This document shows, in pieces, positions 1 through 10,074 of a stretch of 64,000 nucleotides of DNA. The notes beneath the pieces are model-generated. The model worked only from the letters and a program-made list of their open reading frames with translations, was not told the origin of the DNA and searched no databases. The DNA is taken from contig NZ_AUAZ01000009.1 of assembly GCF_000428985.1 (NCBI RefSeq), forward strand, positions 62,001-126,000. Direction: 5' to 3'. Each line of letters opens with the position of its first letter. Position 1 is the first letter of the stretch. The translations under genes were made by a program, and so were the position numbers. The DNA is from Marinobacterium litorale DSM 23545. GTDB lineage: Bacteria > Pseudomonadota > Gammaproteobacteria > Pseudomonadales > Balneatricaceae.

Positions 1-275
1 TGGGCTACCTGATCTGCTTCTGAAGCCGGCACCAGCGGCTGAAACGGATCGCGCAGACTGGAGCCTTCATACACAAAGCTCTCGTAGGGTTTAAACTCGG
101 GCAGGGGCTCTATTTTCCCACCGGGCTTCGCCAGCGTTCTTGACACGAACTGGCGCAAATCCGTGGTATCTTCCACCCAAATACAGCCGCCCAGCAACGC
201 TGCTGCCAGCGACAGTGCAATCCAGGTCCGGATGGGCTGTCCGCTAGCCCTTGTTGATTCAGTTCGTATCATCAT
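1..275 (-). CDS. pilP: PilP, type IV pilus inner-membrane lipoprotein (3' part off window)
   Basis: Reads from an ATG at 275 to the window edge, so only about 91 N-terminal residues are visible. The N-terminus has a hydrophobic stretch ending in the lipobox LLGGC, so it is a predicted lipoprotein. A PilP-style segment follows (ESFVYEGSSLRDPFQPL), the region that in PilP links the PilN/PilO complex to the secretin PilQ. It overlaps the pilO stop by 17 bp, as expected for a translationally coupled pilMNOPQ operon. The C-terminal beta domain and pilQ lie beyond the window. Family and context agree, so the call is firm despite truncation. Confidence 0.9.
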   Translation of the reverse strand, partial: MMIRTESTRASGQPIRTWIALSLAAALLGGCIWVEDTTDLRQFVSRTLAKPGGKIEPLPEFKPYESFVYEGSSLRDPFQPLVPASEADQVA

Positions 276-861
276 ATCGGTAGGTCTTTGCACTGATGGA
301 CATTGACAGCTGGCCGCCACTGGGCTGAATCGAGTAGTCATGCAGGGTCACGATACGCTTGATCGCGGAAACTCCACTGACAAATTCGCCCATCTGGTGG
401 TAGGTGCCCCGCACCTGAATATTGATTGGCAGTTCAACATAAAACTGCGATTTCCGCTCCGCCTGCAACGCGATGGTATCGATATCCAGACCCGCGTTCT
501 TGCCAATCGCAGTAATATCTTCCAGCAGCCCCGGTACCTCTTTATCCGTTGGCAGCTGCTTGAGCAGTTCCGCGAAGCGCTCCTCCACATCTTCCATCTG
601 TTTGCGCAAAGCCGCCAGGTTCGCAACCTGAAAAGCCTTGGCTTCAAACTGCTGCCTTAGCTCGGTTTCACGCGCAATCTCTCGCTCAACCGCCTTGTGT
701 TTATCAACAATCAGGAAGTAGATGCCGGCACCGACAATGGCGGAGAAAAGCAGCAGGTAACAGATAAATTTGATACCCACCGGCCAGTTGCCGGCACTGT
801 TGAAATCCAGGTCATTGGGATCAAACCCCTGGAACGCCCCCTTGATACTATCCAGATTCAT
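259..861 (-). CDS. pilO: PilO, type IV pilus alignment protein
   Basis: A 200-residue bitopic inner-membrane protein: a short cytoplasmic N-terminus, one membrane segment at about residues 29-51, a coiled coil (about 55-100) and a C-terminal ferredoxin-like domain. PilO pairs with PilN to form the periplasmic platform that couples the cytoplasmic PilM/PilC machinery to PilP and the PilQ secretin. Length and architecture are normal. The start overlaps the pilN stop by 4 bp (ATGA), which points to coupled translation. Confidence 0.95.
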   Translation of the reverse strand: MNLDSIKGAFQGFDPNDLDFNSAGNWPVGIKFICYLLLFSAIVGAGIYFLIVDKHKAVEREIARETELRQQFEAKAFQVANLAALRKQMEDVEERFAELLKQLPTDKEVPGLLEDITAIGKNAGLDIDTIALQAERKSQFYVELPINIQVRGTYHQMGEFVSGVSAIKRIVTLHDYSIQPSGGQLSMSISAKTYRYDDTN

Positions 862-1409
862 TGGCCGGCCTCCTCTGCCTTGGGCTTGGTCAACGGCACC
901 GACAGGTCAAACCGACGCATGGCGTTGGCACTCACGACCCGTGACAGGCTGGGCTCGCCAAACCATATCGACCCATCCAGGTTACGCATCAGCATCGAGA
1001 CATCATTGTTAATTTCAGCCAGACCATCGATATTAATGCGATCTCCCCGCCGCGTCAGCGCCTGGTAATAGAGCCCATCCGGCAGCACCCTGACGAGCTC
1101 ATCAAAGTTACGAACAATAACGGGGCGGTTACCCTGCAGCTCCTGGATCGCGTTAAGACGCTCAAGCAGACGTTCACGTTTGCGGCGTAGCTCCTGTATC
1201 TCGGCAATTTTTCGATCCAGCTTTTTAATTTCAGCTCGCACATAATCGTTGCGGGCCTGCTGGCGCTCCATCTGCATGTCGTAGAAATAGCTGATACCGA
1301 ACACGGTCAGTGCCCCAAGCACCGCTGCCACCACCAAATTCGTGATGAACCGCTTCTGCAGCTGGGCGTTGCGTTCCTCTCGCCAGGGCCTGAGGTTTAT
1401 TCGCGCCAT
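858..1409 (-). CDS. pilN: PilN, type IV pilus alignment protein
   Basis: A 183-residue protein starting with MARINLRPWREERN. The INLRPWR segment is the conserved cytoplasmic tail by which PilN docks on PilM. One membrane helix (about residues 22-42) follows, then a coiled coil and a periplasmic domain that dimerises with PilO. It lies 12 bp downstream of pilM and overlaps pilO by 4 bp, so it is the second gene of the pilMNOP operon. No unusual features are visible. Confidence 0.95.
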   Translation of the reverse strand: MARINLRPWREERNAQLQKRFITNLVVAAVLGALTVFGISYFYDMQMERQQARNDYVRAEIKKLDRKIAEIQELRRKRERLLERLNAIQELQGNRPVIVRNFDELVRVLPDGLYYQALTRRGDRINIDGLAEINNDVSMLMRNLDGSIWFGEPSLSRVVSANAMRRFDLSVPLTKPKAEEAGQ

Positions 1410-1421
1410 AATATTCCTTCC

Positions 1422-2477
1422 CTACCTGTCAAAGCTTCGCAGCGCCAGTCCGCACGCCTTGACCAACATGGGCGCATCTTTCATCAGACGTTCCTGATTC
1501 AGCCTGGACCCAATACGAATATTCTTGAACGGGTTAGCCACATGCGTCGGCACCCCGATCTCTTCCTGCATCATATCCGCCAACCCCTCGATACTCGCCG
1601 TCCCACCTGCCAGATAGAGTTCATTGAGCTGGCTCTGGATACCTGACGAATAGAAAAACTGAAGCGCTCGGGAAGCTTGTTGTATCACCGACTGTCGGAA
1701 CGGCAATACCAGCATTTCCATGATTTCGGCATCGAGCTCGCCATTGCGAAGCTGCTTTTCAACCTCGGTCGCTTCCATTCCGTACTGCTGATGGATGGCG
1801 TTGGTCAGCTCGTTACCCCCAAACGCCTGCTCACGGTTATAGACCACCTTACCGTTGCGGAATACATTGAGCGTGAGCGTTGCTGCGCCGATATCGACCA
1901 GCCCCACCAGTGCTTCGGGATCAAACTCTTCGAGAAGTGGCAGCACGCGTTCGGTGGAGAACGTATCCACATCGACGATGTCGCATTTCAGCTCAGCGCC
2001 ATTCACGGATTCTTCGCGACGCGCCACATCATCACGACGGCAGGCCACAAGCAGGATCTCGTTCAGACTGGGTGCTTTTTCGACCGGGCCTATTACCTCA
2101 AAATCGAGGGCAACTTCATCCAACGCATAAGGAATAAACTGATCAGCCTCAATCTTGACTTGCTCTTCGAGCTCAAGGCCGGTAAATACGTTGCTGATTT
2201 CGAGCCGTTTGGTAATAACGGCGGAGGAGGGAACGGCGACGATCGCGTTTTTGAGTTTGCCACCGCAGATTTTCAAACCCCGCTCGATCGCTTCCGATAC
2301 TTCGGATTGGTTCTCGACACTACCATCAACCACTGCCGTGGGCGGTAACGCCACAATGGCATAGGTATCGACCTGGTAGCTCTGCCCATGCTGCGAGAGC
2401 GAGACCAGCTTTACGGATGAGGAGCCGATATCGACGCCCACCCAGCCAGCGGTTTTATTACCGAACAAGCTGACCAC
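1422..2477 (-). CDS. pilM: PilM, actin-like ATPase of type IV pilus assembly
   Basis: 351 residues with an actin/FtsA-like fold. A phosphate-binding loop GVDIGSSSVKLV lies near residues 14-25, a second nucleotide-binding segment (LVDIGAATLTLNVF) in the middle, and an AGGTASIEGL loop toward the C-terminus. PilM sits on the cytoplasmic face of the inner membrane and binds the PilN tail. The start is a GTG at 2477, preceded by an AAGGA ribosome site. It is the first gene of the operon and faces away from mrcA across a 145-bp divergent spacer, as in Pseudomonas. Confidence 0.95.
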   Translation of the reverse strand: MVSLFGNKTAGWVGVDIGSSSVKLVSLSQHGQSYQVDTYAIVALPPTAVVDGSVENQSEVSEAIERGLKICGGKLKNAIVAVPSSAVITKRLEISNVFTGLELEEQVKIEADQFIPYALDEVALDFEVIGPVEKAPSLNEILLVACRRDDVARREESVNGAELKCDIVDVDTFSTERVLPLLEEFDPEALVGLVDIGAATLTLNVFRNGKVVYNREQAFGGNELTNAIHQQYGMEATEVEKQLRNGELDAEIMEMLVLPFRQSVIQQASRALQFFYSSGIQSQLNELYLAGGTASIEGLADMMQEEIGVPTHVANPFKNIRIGSRLNQERLMKDAPMLVKACGLALRSFDR

Positions 2478-2580
2478 GACATTTTCCTTATATCTCGGAG
2501 TGACATTCCGAATGTCACTTTAGTCTCTATCATGCAGAATTTAAACTGTTGTTCACTAGAGGCCAAGCTTTTGCTGCCGA

Positions 2581-2586
2581 TATAAT
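2581..2586 (+). promoter_or_regulatory. Candidate -10 element of mrcA
   Basis: A consensus TATAAT lies 37 bp before the mrcA ATG. I see no good -35 at 17 bp spacing, so this is a tentative promoter. It lies in the 145-bp spacer shared with the divergent pilM gene. Confidence 0.4.
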
Positions 2587-2622
2587 GCTCAGGCTCAATT
2601 TTCTCATCATATCAGGGGTTGC

Positions 2623-5073
2623 ATGCGTATCCTGACGAAGTTCCTAAAATGGCTAACTGCCCTGTCACTGTTCGGTGCCGTCTGCGCTGCGCTTCTGGCT
2701 GGCGGACTGTATTACTATTTCGCACCGCAGTTGCCGGATGTACAGACATTGCGCGAAGTGAGGTTTCAAACCCCGCTCCGGGTTTATTCTGCCGATAATA
2801 AGCTTATAGCAGAGTTCGGCGAAAAACGTCGCACACCGGTAAACTTCGAGCAGGTCCCCAAAGATTTCGTACATGCCATGCAAGCCGCCGAGGATTCCCG
2901 GTTCTTCGAGCATATCGGCATCGACATCAAGGGGCTGACCCGGGCCGCTTACCAATTGGCAAGCACCGGCAGCATTCAGAGCGGCGGCTCCACCATCACC
3001 ATGCAGGTGGCCAAGAACTTTTTCCTGACGCGGGAGCGAACCTTTACCCGCAAGTTCATGGAAATACTGCTCGCGCTGCAGATTGAGCGTGAACTGAGCA
3101 AAGAGGAGATCTTCGAGCTTTACGTGAACAAGATCTACCTGGGCCATCGCGCCTACGGCATTCAGGCCGCCGCTACCGTTTATTACGGCCAGGGGATCGA
3201 GAACTTAAGCCTTGCGCAACTGGCCATGATCGCCGGCCTCCCCAAAGCACCATCTGCCTACAACCCGATCACCAACCCACAGCGGGCACTGGAGCGTAGA
3301 GACTGGATTCTCGGCCGCATGCTGAGCTTGGGCTATATCGATCAAAACCGCTATGAAAATGCCGTCAATGCGCCGGTAACGGCTCGCTATCACGGCAGTG
3401 ATATTGAGCTGAGCGCTCCCTATATTGCGGAGATGGTCCGGGCAGAGCTTTACGAGCAGTACGGCGAAGACCTGTACACGGAAGGTTTACGGGTGTTTAC
3501 AACCGTTGACAGCAAAATGCAGAAAAATGCTGGCGACTCACTGAGCAAAGGCCTTCTCTCGTACAGCTATCGCCACGGTTACCGTGGCCCCGAAAAACAC
3601 CTCGACCTCGCCACGACCGACGAAGACGCCCGTAAAAAACTCCTGCAAGAAACACCCACCTATGCTGGCCTTAAACCCGCACTGGTCATATCCGTGGAGG
3701 AACAGTCCGCGCAGCTACAAACCGAAGAGGGGCTCATCACTCTGACCTGGGACGGCATTGAGTGGGCGCGGCCCTATCGCAGCGTTCACTATACCGGCGC
3801 CGCTCCCAAAACCGCTGACGAAGTACTGAGCCCCGGCGACCTTATCCGCATCACCCGTGACGACAACGACGCACCCTGGAAACTGAGCCAGATTCCCCAG
3901 GTACAAGGTGCGCTGATCGCTCTCGACCCTGCCGACGGAGCGATTCGCGCACTCAGCGGCGGCTTCAGTTTTGGTCTTAACAAGTTTAACCGGGCCACGC
4001 AGGCTTATCGCCAACCCGGTTCCAACATCAAGCCGTTTCTGTATACAGCCGCGCTGGAATATGGCTTTACACCGGCTTCGATCATCAACGACGCCCCGGT
4101 CGTTTTTCATGATGTAAGTCTGGAAAGCAACTGGCGCCCGGAAAACGATAACGGTAAATTCGGCGGCCCGACCCGGTTGCGGGAAGCCCTCTACCGCTCC
4201 CGCAACCTGGTATCGATTCGTCTGATGCGCTCCTTGGGGATTGAGAAAGCTCGCGACTACATGCTGCGTTTCGCTTTTGAACCCGAACGACTACCTCAGA
4301 ACCTGTCGCTGGCACTGGGTAGTGCCGATGCCACCCCCCTGGAGGTTGTCACCGGCTACGCCTCTTTCGCCAACGGCGGCTTTAAGGTGGAGCCTTACCT
4401 GATATCTCGAATAGAGAGCGCGATGGGGGATCTCATATTCGAACAAAAACCGCTTCGCGCCTGCCCTGAGTGTACCTACCAACCGGCACAGAGCTCCGAG
4501 CTCAGCGAAAGTGAGGCGGATCGGGTTAAACCTGAGAGCCAGGAGCCGGTCGTGATGGTTAGCGACACCCCCCAGGCGGCGCCTCGTATCATAAGTCCCG
4601 AGTCTGCGTTCCTGATTTATGATGTCATGCGTGACGTCATTACACGCGGCACAGGCCGCCGCGCCCTGGTGCTAAACCGCTCGGATATCGCCGGCAAAAC
4701 CGGCACCACCAATGAGCAGAAAGACGCCTGGTTCAGTGGCTTCAACCAATCCCTGGTCGCGACAGCCTGGGTCGGCTTCGATCAACCCACGACACTGGGA
4801 CGCCGTGAGTACGGCAGCACTGCAGCCCTACCGGTCTGGATCGATTTTATGGAGGAAGCTCTGGCGGGCACACCCGAAACAACACCACCAGAGCCGGCAA
4901 CCATTACCAGCACCCTGATCGACCCAGCGACTGGCAAACTCGCCTACCCCGGTCAAAAGGATGCGATTCGGGAGTATTTTCGCAGTGAGCAGATGCCGAC
5001 GGAGCACGCCCGCAGCCCCGAAGAAAAAATGGCACCACCGACGACCGAACAGATCTTCGGACTTGGCGGCTAA
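2623..5073 (+). CDS. mrcA: Penicillin-binding protein 1A (bifunctional transglycosylase/transpeptidase)
   Basis: 816 residues, a typical class A PBP. An N-terminal membrane anchor (about 10-30) is followed by a GT51 glycosyltransferase domain with the EDSRFFEH motif (catalytic Glu about residue 90) and GGSTITMQ. An OB-like insert comes next, then the transpeptidase domain with SxxK (Ser about 467 in GSNIKPF), SRN (about 526-528) and KTGT (about 692-695). It polymerises and crosslinks peptidoglycan at the periplasmic face. It is divergent from pilMNOP, the arrangement known in pseudomonads (where it is called ponA), and ends at a strong bidirectional terminator. Confidence 0.96.
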   Translation: MRILTKFLKWLTALSLFGAVCAALLAGGLYYYFAPQLPDVQTLREVRFQTPLRVYSADNKLIAEFGEKRRTPVNFEQVPKDFVHAMQAAEDSRFFEHIGIDIKGLTRAAYQLASTGSIQSGGSTITMQVAKNFFLTRERTFTRKFMEILLALQIERELSKEEIFELYVNKIYLGHRAYGIQAAATVYYGQGIENLSLAQLAMIAGLPKAPSAYNPITNPQRALERRDWILGRMLSLGYIDQNRYENAVNAPVTARYHGSDIELSAPYIAEMVRAELYEQYGEDLYTEGLRVFTTVDSKMQKNAGDSLSKGLLSYSYRHGYRGPEKHLDLATTDEDARKKLLQETPTYAGLKPALVISVEEQSAQLQTEEGLITLTWDGIEWARPYRSVHYTGAAPKTADEVLSPGDLIRITRDDNDAPWKLSQIPQVQGALIALDPADGAIRALSGGFSFGLNKFNRATQAYRQPGSNIKPFLYTAALEYGFTPASIINDAPVVFHDVSLESNWRPENDNGKFGGPTRLREALYRSRNLVSIRLMRSLGIEKARDYMLRFAFEPERLPQNLSLALGSADATPLEVVTGYASFANGGFKVEPYLISRIESAMGDLIFEQKPLRACPECTYQPAQSSELSESEADRVKPESQEPVVMVSDTPQAAPRIISPESAFLIYDVMRDVITRGTGRRALVLNRSDIAGKTGTTNEQKDAWFSGFNQSLVATAWVGFDQPTTLGRREYGSTAALPVWIDFMEEALAGTPETTPPEPATITSTLIDPATGKLAYPGQKDAIREYFRSEQMPTEHARSPEEKMAPPTTEQIFGLGG

Positions 5074-5080
5074 CAGCCAA

Positions 5081-5110
5081 AAAAAACCGCGGCCCAGACC
5101 GCGGTTTTTT
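5081..5110. terminator. Bidirectional Rho-independent terminator between mrcA and malic enzyme
   Basis: A perfect 12-bp stem made of an A6 run plus CCGCGG, a 6-base loop, then CCGCGG plus a T6 run. With U tracts on both strands it can end both mrcA (+) and the convergent malic enzyme transcript (-). Confidence 0.92.
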
Positions 5111-5145
5111 TATAGCCCAGGGAGAACCTCCCTGCAGATTATCGC

Positions 5146-6387
5146 TTACTTGTACTGATCCGGCAGCGGAAGCCGCGCAACACCGGTATCGATGGCCGCT
5201 TCAGCAACCGCCTTGGCGATCGCAGGCAGCAAACGAGAGTCCGTTGCCTTCGGCAGGATATATTCGCGACCGAATTCCAGGCTGTCCAGACCATAGGCAT
5301 CCAGCACTTCCTGCGTGACCGGTTGCTTGGCAAGCTCTGCCAGCGCAACAACAGCAGCCGCTTTCATCTCTTCGTTAATTGCCGATGCACGCACATCCAG
5401 CGCACCCCGGAAAATGAACGGGAAACCCAGCACGTTGTTAACCTGGTTCGGGAAGTCAGAGCGGCCAGTGGCCATAATCACGTCAGAACGCGTTTCCTTT
5501 GCCAGGCTAGGCAGAATCTCCGGATCCGGGTTCGCACAGGCAAACACGACTGGATTTTCCGCCATCTTCAACAGATTTTCCGGAGACAGCAGGTTGGGGC
5601 CGGAAAGACCCACGAACACATCAGCGCCCTCGATGGCATCTTCCAGAGTCCGCTTGTCGGTTTCAGTAGCAAACGCCGCCTTTTCGGGGGTCAAATCATC
5701 ACGGCCGGAATGTATCACGCCTTTACGATCGAGCATGAAGATATTCTCAACCTTCGCGCCCATATTGATCAGCAGCTTCATGCATGCGCTGGCTGCGGCA
5801 CCGGCACCCAGGCAAACTATCTGCGCTTCTTCCAGCTTCTTACCGGCCAGTTCGAGGGCGTTGATCATGCCTGCAGCGGTGACAATAGCGGTACCGTGCT
5901 GGTCATCGTGGAAAACCGGGATATTGCAGCGCTCAATCAGCGCACGCTCGATCTCAAAACACTCCGGCGCCTTGATATCTTCCAGGTTGATACCGCCGAA
6001 GGTATCCGCGATGCGTGCCACGGTATCGATAAAGGCCTGCGGACTTTCCGCATCGACCTCGATATCGATGGAATCGATACCTGCGAAACGTTTGAACAGG
6101 AGAGCCTTACCTTCCATAACCGGCTTGGAGGCCAGCGGCCCCAGATCGCCAAGACCGAGGATCGCGCTTCCGTTAGAAATAACGGCAACCAGGTTACCTT
6201 TGGCTGTGTAGCGGTAGGCCGCATCCGGATCCTTGGCGATTTCACGAACGGGTTCTGCGACGCCCGGAGAATATGCCAGAGACAGATCACGGGAGGTCTC
6301 AGCAGGGGTCGTCAGCTCAACACTGATCTTACCGGGACGAGGAAACTCATGGTAATCAAGTGCTGCTTGTTTAAAATCTTGAGACAT
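5146..6387 (-). CDS. NAD(P)-dependent malic enzyme (short form)
   Basis: Oxidatively decarboxylates malate to pyruvate. Visible signatures are the N-terminal SLAYSPGVAEP segment, the active-site block FHDDQHGTAIV and a Rossmann loop LGAGAAASACM. At 413 residues it is the malic domain plus NAD domain only. It lacks the phosphotransacetylase-like C-terminal half found in the roughly 750-residue MaeB, and I see no remnant of it, so this is a genuine short form rather than a truncation. I start at the ATG at 6387, which has GGAAAC upstream; an in-frame TTG at 6402 is less likely. It is convergent with mrcA. Confidence 0.9.
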   Translation of the reverse strand: MSQDFKQAALDYHEFPRPGKISVELTTPAETSRDLSLAYSPGVAEPVREIAKDPDAAYRYTAKGNLVAVISNGSAILGLGDLGPLASKPVMEGKALLFKRFAGIDSIDIEVDAESPQAFIDTVARIADTFGGINLEDIKAPECFEIERALIERCNIPVFHDDQHGTAIVTAAGMINALELAGKKLEEAQIVCLGAGAAASACMKLLINMGAKVENIFMLDRKGVIHSGRDDLTPEKAAFATETDKRTLEDAIEGADVFVGLSGPNLLSPENLLKMAENPVVFACANPDPEILPSLAKETRSDVIMATGRSDFPNQVNNVLGFPFIFRGALDVRASAINEEMKAAAVVALAELAKQPVTQEVLDAYGLDSLEFGREYILPKATDSRLLPAIAKAVAEAAIDTGVARLPLPDQYK

Positions 6388-6473
6388 GGTTGCTGTTTCC
6401 AACTAAGGTTGCATATGGAGAGCTTGCATCATATAGAAACAGGGTATAAGCGACAACAGCACTTCGGTGCCGA

Positions 6474-7259
6474 TCAGGGTGCCAAAAGCCGTAGATTGAG
6501 CGAATCACTGATACTGATCAACCAGCGTTTACGCCCCGGTTTCAGGTTACGCCCTCGGTCTACGACCCAGCCCCTCACCTCCAGCCGGCGACCCTTCCAG
6601 TGATAAATTTCATCTTTAACTGACCACACCGGCACCCGGATCACCAGATGATCGTCAAGCTCCACGTAAAATGCCTTGCCTGCCCGGTCCACCTGCGTCA
6701 CAACGCCCTGAGCCAGCACAAATCCCGTCTGCTCTATACTTTTCGCAGCACGCTGTACACCGGCATCCCACACGCCTTCACGCTTTACCCGCGCCTCATT
6801 TTCAGCCTGAAACAGGCAACGGGCCAGCGCCGTATTGGGCGCTACAGCGACAGCAAACCCCAAGCCTTGCTCCAGCATCCGCTCAGACGCAAGCGTCTGC
6901 CCCAGGATCAGATGCCCCAGCCAGCGACCGTAGCGATCTCTTGATTCCTCCCCGAGAGCCAGACGAGCACGACCATCAACCGCAGAGACCATATCATGTA
7001 GAAACGCTCTGGCCGCCTCCGCCCCCGGCTCCGCTGCCCGACCATCACGCGCCAGCTCCGGCGTATTCAGGCCGATCAAGCGTACCCACCGTCCATCACT
7101 CAAGCGCACCGTATCGCCATCGCTGACATGAGCCACCGCTACCGGCTCGCCCGGGGGCACCGGGCAAAAATCCGCGTACGCGGAACCTGCCACCAGCCCC
7201 TGGAGCAAGCCAACAAAAAAGGCGCCCATCAGGAGCGCCTTTTTCCGGTTCCGCGTCAT
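6474..7259 (-). CDS. Secreted staphylococcal-nuclease-like (thermonuclease) protein
   Basis: 261 residues. An N-terminal signal peptide (hydrophobic core then GSAYA) is followed by an SNase domain with DGDTVRL, a GLNTPEL segment and RDRYGRWLGHL. A C-terminal region of about 90 residues resembles an OB-type extension and is poorly characterised. SNase-fold proteins cut nucleic acids with calcium. The upstream GTG at 7274 overlaps the rpmE stop (GTGA), so the gene is in the rpmE transcript. The ATG at 7259 gives the cleanest signal peptide, but the GTG cannot be excluded. The same nuclease-rpmE-priA order occurs in pseudomonads. Confidence 0.85.
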   Translation of the reverse strand: MTRNRKKALLMGAFFVGLLQGLVAGSAYADFCPVPPGEPVAVAHVSDGDTVRLSDGRWVRLIGLNTPELARDGRAAEPGAEAARAFLHDMVSAVDGRARLALGEESRDRYGRWLGHLILGQTLASERMLEQGLGFAVAVAPNTALARCLFQAENEARVKREGVWDAGVQRAAKSIEQTGFVLAQGVVTQVDRAGKAFYVELDDHLVIRVPVWSVKDEIYHWKGRRLEVRGWVVDRGRNLKPGRKRWLISISDSLNLRLLAP

Positions 7260-7270
7260 CGCGCCAGCAA

Positions 7271-7486
7271 TCACTTCTTGAGTGAACGGGCACCGAAACG
7301 CTTGTTGAAACGGTCCACACGACCACCGGAGGTCGCTTCTTTCTGCTTACCGGTGTAGAACGGGTGGCACTGGCTGCAAACGTCGACCAGCATATCTTCA
7401 CCCATGGTGGAACGGGTGTTCATCACGTTACCGCAGGAACAGGTAACTTTGACTTCATTGTATTGCGGATGGATACCAGCTTTCAT
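7271..7486 (-). CDS. rpmE: 50S ribosomal protein L31 (zinc-binding form)
   Basis: 71 residues, full length, starting [16 protein letters not shown]. The four zinc-ligand positions are intact (the CSCG pair and the CSQC pair), so this is the zinc-containing C+ form of L31 rather than the zinc-free paralogue. An in-frame start further upstream at 7564 is not supported, because L31 proteins begin at MK.GIHP. It is divergent from priA across a 253-bp spacer. Confidence 0.97.
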   Translation of the reverse strand: MKAGIHPQYNEVKVTCSCGNVMNTRSTMGEDMLVDVCSQCHPFYTGKQKEATSGGRVDRFNKRFGARSLKK

Positions 7487-7739
7487 GTCAAACCTCGAAT
7501 CGTTGTTTAATGTGCCGCCACCCGTCACGTCTATTCGATACGCCGGGCACCGCACGGTCGACAAAAGCAGCGTCGTGGCGACATGGCTGCCTCTGTAGCT
7601 TATTACAGCTAAATAAGGCCGCGGATTATACGCAGCCCGCCGCGAGCCCGCAATAGCAGATAGGGCCGATAAGGCATTTCATCTGGCCACAAACTTACCT
7701 AGACTGTCAGCTTCGCTTTTCGACCCACCGAGACCTTAC

Positions 7740-9941
7740 GTGATACTGAGGATCGCCCTGCCGACACCACTGCGCCGGCTGTTTGATTATCAATTGCCTC
7801 TAACCGTCGCCAATGTGCCGAAAGCCGGGTGCCGCGTTCGAGTCCCTTTCGGTAATCGCGAGCTGATCGGACTGGTCGTGGAGATAACCGACCAGAGCGA
7901 ACTCCCTCTGGCCAAACTCAAGCCAGTCCATGAAATTCTGGATACGGAACCGGTTCTGGACCCGCACCTGTTTGAGCTGACGCAATGGGCCGCACGCTAT
8001 TATCAATACCCGGAAGGCGATGCACTGTGCCAATCGCTCCCTGTTTTACTGCGCCAGGGAAAGCCGGCCGCCTTCGCCCACGCCGTGCTCTGGCGAGCCT
8101 GCAGCACGGCCTCTGCGGATCAGCTGAGCAGCACCGCCCACCGGCAGCGCGAACTCCTTGACCTGCTTATCAAGCACCCCCGGGGGATCAGCTCCGATGC
8201 CATCAGGGCTGAGGGGGCCAATCCAGCCCTGCTCAAAACGCTGACAGAAAAGGCCCTGGCCGAATCATTTGAACATTACCCGGAACCACCCCACTGGAAC
8301 CTGACCGACGATCTGCTCAACGAAGCGCCGATGACGCTGAACCCGGAACAACAGGACGCGATGGACAGCATCTCCGCCAGCCAGGGCTTTGCCCCTTTCC
8401 TGCTCTACGGTGTAACAGGCTCAGGCAAAACCGAAGTCTACTTGCAGGCGATCGGGCAAACCCTGAAAACCGGTGCCCAGGTACTGGTCCTGGTACCGGA
8501 AATCGGCCTCACCCCTCAAACCCTGGCCCGCTTCAAGGCGCGCTTCCGGGTACCTGTCCACGCCCTGCACTCCAACCTGACCGACCGGGAACGCCTGGAC
8601 ACCTGGCTGCATGCCCGGGAAGGTCGGTCTCGCATACTGATCGGCACCCGTTCGGCCATATTCACACCCTTCAAGAATCTGGGTCTGATCATCGTCGACG
8701 AGGAGCATGACAACTCCTTCAAGCAGCAGGAGGGGTTTCGCTACCATGCCCGGGACCTGGCCCTGGTCCGCGCCAGTCGTCTGGATATACCGATCATCCT
8801 GGGCAGCGCGACACCGGCGCTGGAATCCCTGCATAATGCCGCCAGCAACCGGTATCAGTTGCTTAAATTGAGCGCGCGCGCGGGCAAAGCCAAACCTCCC
8901 CGGTTCGAGCTATTGGATATTCGTCAGCAGCCTCTCGACTCAGGTCTCTCCGAGTCGCTGATCCAGCGTATCCATCAGCACCTGGGCGCCGGCACCCAGG
9001 TCATGCTATTTCTTAATCGGCGCGGTTTCTCACCCTCATTGATCTGCGAGGAGTGCGGTACGGTAGTCGACTGCACCCGTTGCGATGCGCATATGACGCT
9101 TCACCGGACACCGCCGCACCTGCACTGCCACCACTGTGACCGTCAGACGCCAATACCCCGTGCCTGCAACCAGTGCGGCAGCACTCAGTTAAAACCGCTG
9201 GGAATTGGTACCGAGCGCGCGGAGGATGCCCTGGCCAAACATTTTCCGGATGTTCCGATCCTGCGCGTAGATCGTGACAGCACCGCCCGCAAAAACGCCC
9301 TGGAGCAGCTGATGGCCAAGGTCCACTCCGGCGATCCCTGTATTTTGCTGGGCACGCAGATGCTGGCCAAGGGACACCATTTTCCACGCGTCACACTGGT
9401 CGCCATTCTCGATGCCGATGCCGGTCTTTTCAGTGCGGATTTTCGCGGCATGGAGAAAACCGCTCAACTCATTCTTCAGGTCGCCGGGCGCGCCGGGCGC
9501 GCTGACCACCCCGGCGAAGTGGTGTTACAAACGTTGCACGCCGAGCACCCCATGCTACAGACCCTGATATCTCAGGACTACCTGGTTTTCGCCGGCGAAG
9601 AGATGCGGCTGCGCCGGGCAAGCTACCTGCCTCCATTCTCTCACCATGCGCTGCTAAGAGCGGAGGCGACTCGCGCGGGTTGGGCGGAGCAATTCCTGCT
9701 GAATCTGCTCAGTGAAAGCCGCGCACATCAGGCACAGCCTGCCGCCGTTCAGTGCGTGGGTCCTTTCCCCTCGCCCATGGAGAAGCGCGGCGGACTGTTC
9801 CGGGCCCAGCTACTCATCGCGGGCAGCCATCGCGCTGCGTTACACAGCTGGCTCGATGTCCTGATTCGCCAGGCCGAGGGGCAGCCCCAGGGGCGACGGG
9901 TGCGCTGGACACTGGATATCGACCCGGTCGATCATTACTGA
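7740..9941 (+). CDS. priA: Primosomal replication restart helicase PriA
   Basis: 733 residues from a GTG start. The N-terminal DNA-binding segment ([17 protein letters not shown]) is followed by a superfamily 2 helicase with Walker [13 protein letters not shown] (about 223-234) and DEEH (about 318). Eight zinc-ligand cysteines lie in paired CxxC motifs between about 435 and 485, followed by the C-terminal helicase lobe with the [13 protein letters not shown] motif VI. It reloads the replisome at collapsed forks. Length is typical. Confidence 0.97.
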   Translation: MILRIALPTPLRRLFDYQLPLTVANVPKAGCRVRVPFGNRELIGLVVEITDQSELPLAKLKPVHEILDTEPVLDPHLFELTQWAARYYQYPEGDALCQSLPVLLRQGKPAAFAHAVLWRACSTASADQLSSTAHRQRELLDLLIKHPRGISSDAIRAEGANPALLKTLTEKALAESFEHYPEPPHWNLTDDLLNEAPMTLNPEQQDAMDSISASQGFAPFLLYGVTGSGKTEVYLQAIGQTLKTGAQVLVLVPEIGLTPQTLARFKARFRVPVHALHSNLTDRERLDTWLHAREGRSRILIGTRSAIFTPFKNLGLIIVDEEHDNSFKQQEGFRYHARDLALVRASRLDIPIILGSATPALESLHNAASNRYQLLKLSARAGKAKPPRFELLDIRQQPLDSGLSESLIQRIHQHLGAGTQVMLFLNRRGFSPSLICEECGTVVDCTRCDAHMTLHRTPPHLHCHHCDRQTPIPRACNQCGSTQLKPLGIGTERAEDALAKHFPDVPILRVDRDSTARKNALEQLMAKVHSGDPCILLGTQMLAKGHHFPRVTLVAILDADAGLFSADFRGMEKTAQLILQVAGRAGRADHPGEVVLQTLHAEHPMLQTLISQDYLVFAGEEMRLRRASYLPPFSHHALLRAEATRAGWAEQFLLNLLSESRAHQAQPAAVQCVGPFPSPMEKRGGLFRAQLLIAGSHRAALHSWLDVLIRQAEGQPQGRRVRWTLDIDPVDHY

Positions 9942-9980
9942 GCACTACGCTACGGGTGGTAATAAAACCACCCACAACGA

Positions 9981-9986
9981 TATAAT
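9981..9986 (+). promoter_or_regulatory. Candidate -10 element of argS
   Basis: A consensus TATAAT. The more upstream in-frame ATG of the argS reading frame (9985) falls inside this hexamer, so translation must start later, which supports the ATG at 10075. No convincing -35 is visible. Confidence 0.45.
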
Positions 9987-10074
9987 GCCCGGTTTCTCGC
10001 AGACCCGGACCTGCGTCCAGACTAAAACGCGTCCAGCACCGGGCAATTCGCACATTCACCCTCAGGGTACGTTG

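Noticed and set aside
5146-6387. Malic enzyme as a truncated MaeB
   Set aside because: The two catalytic domains are complete, the stop is followed at once by a shared terminator, and no phosphotransacetylase fragment lies nearby. Short malic enzymes are a known form.
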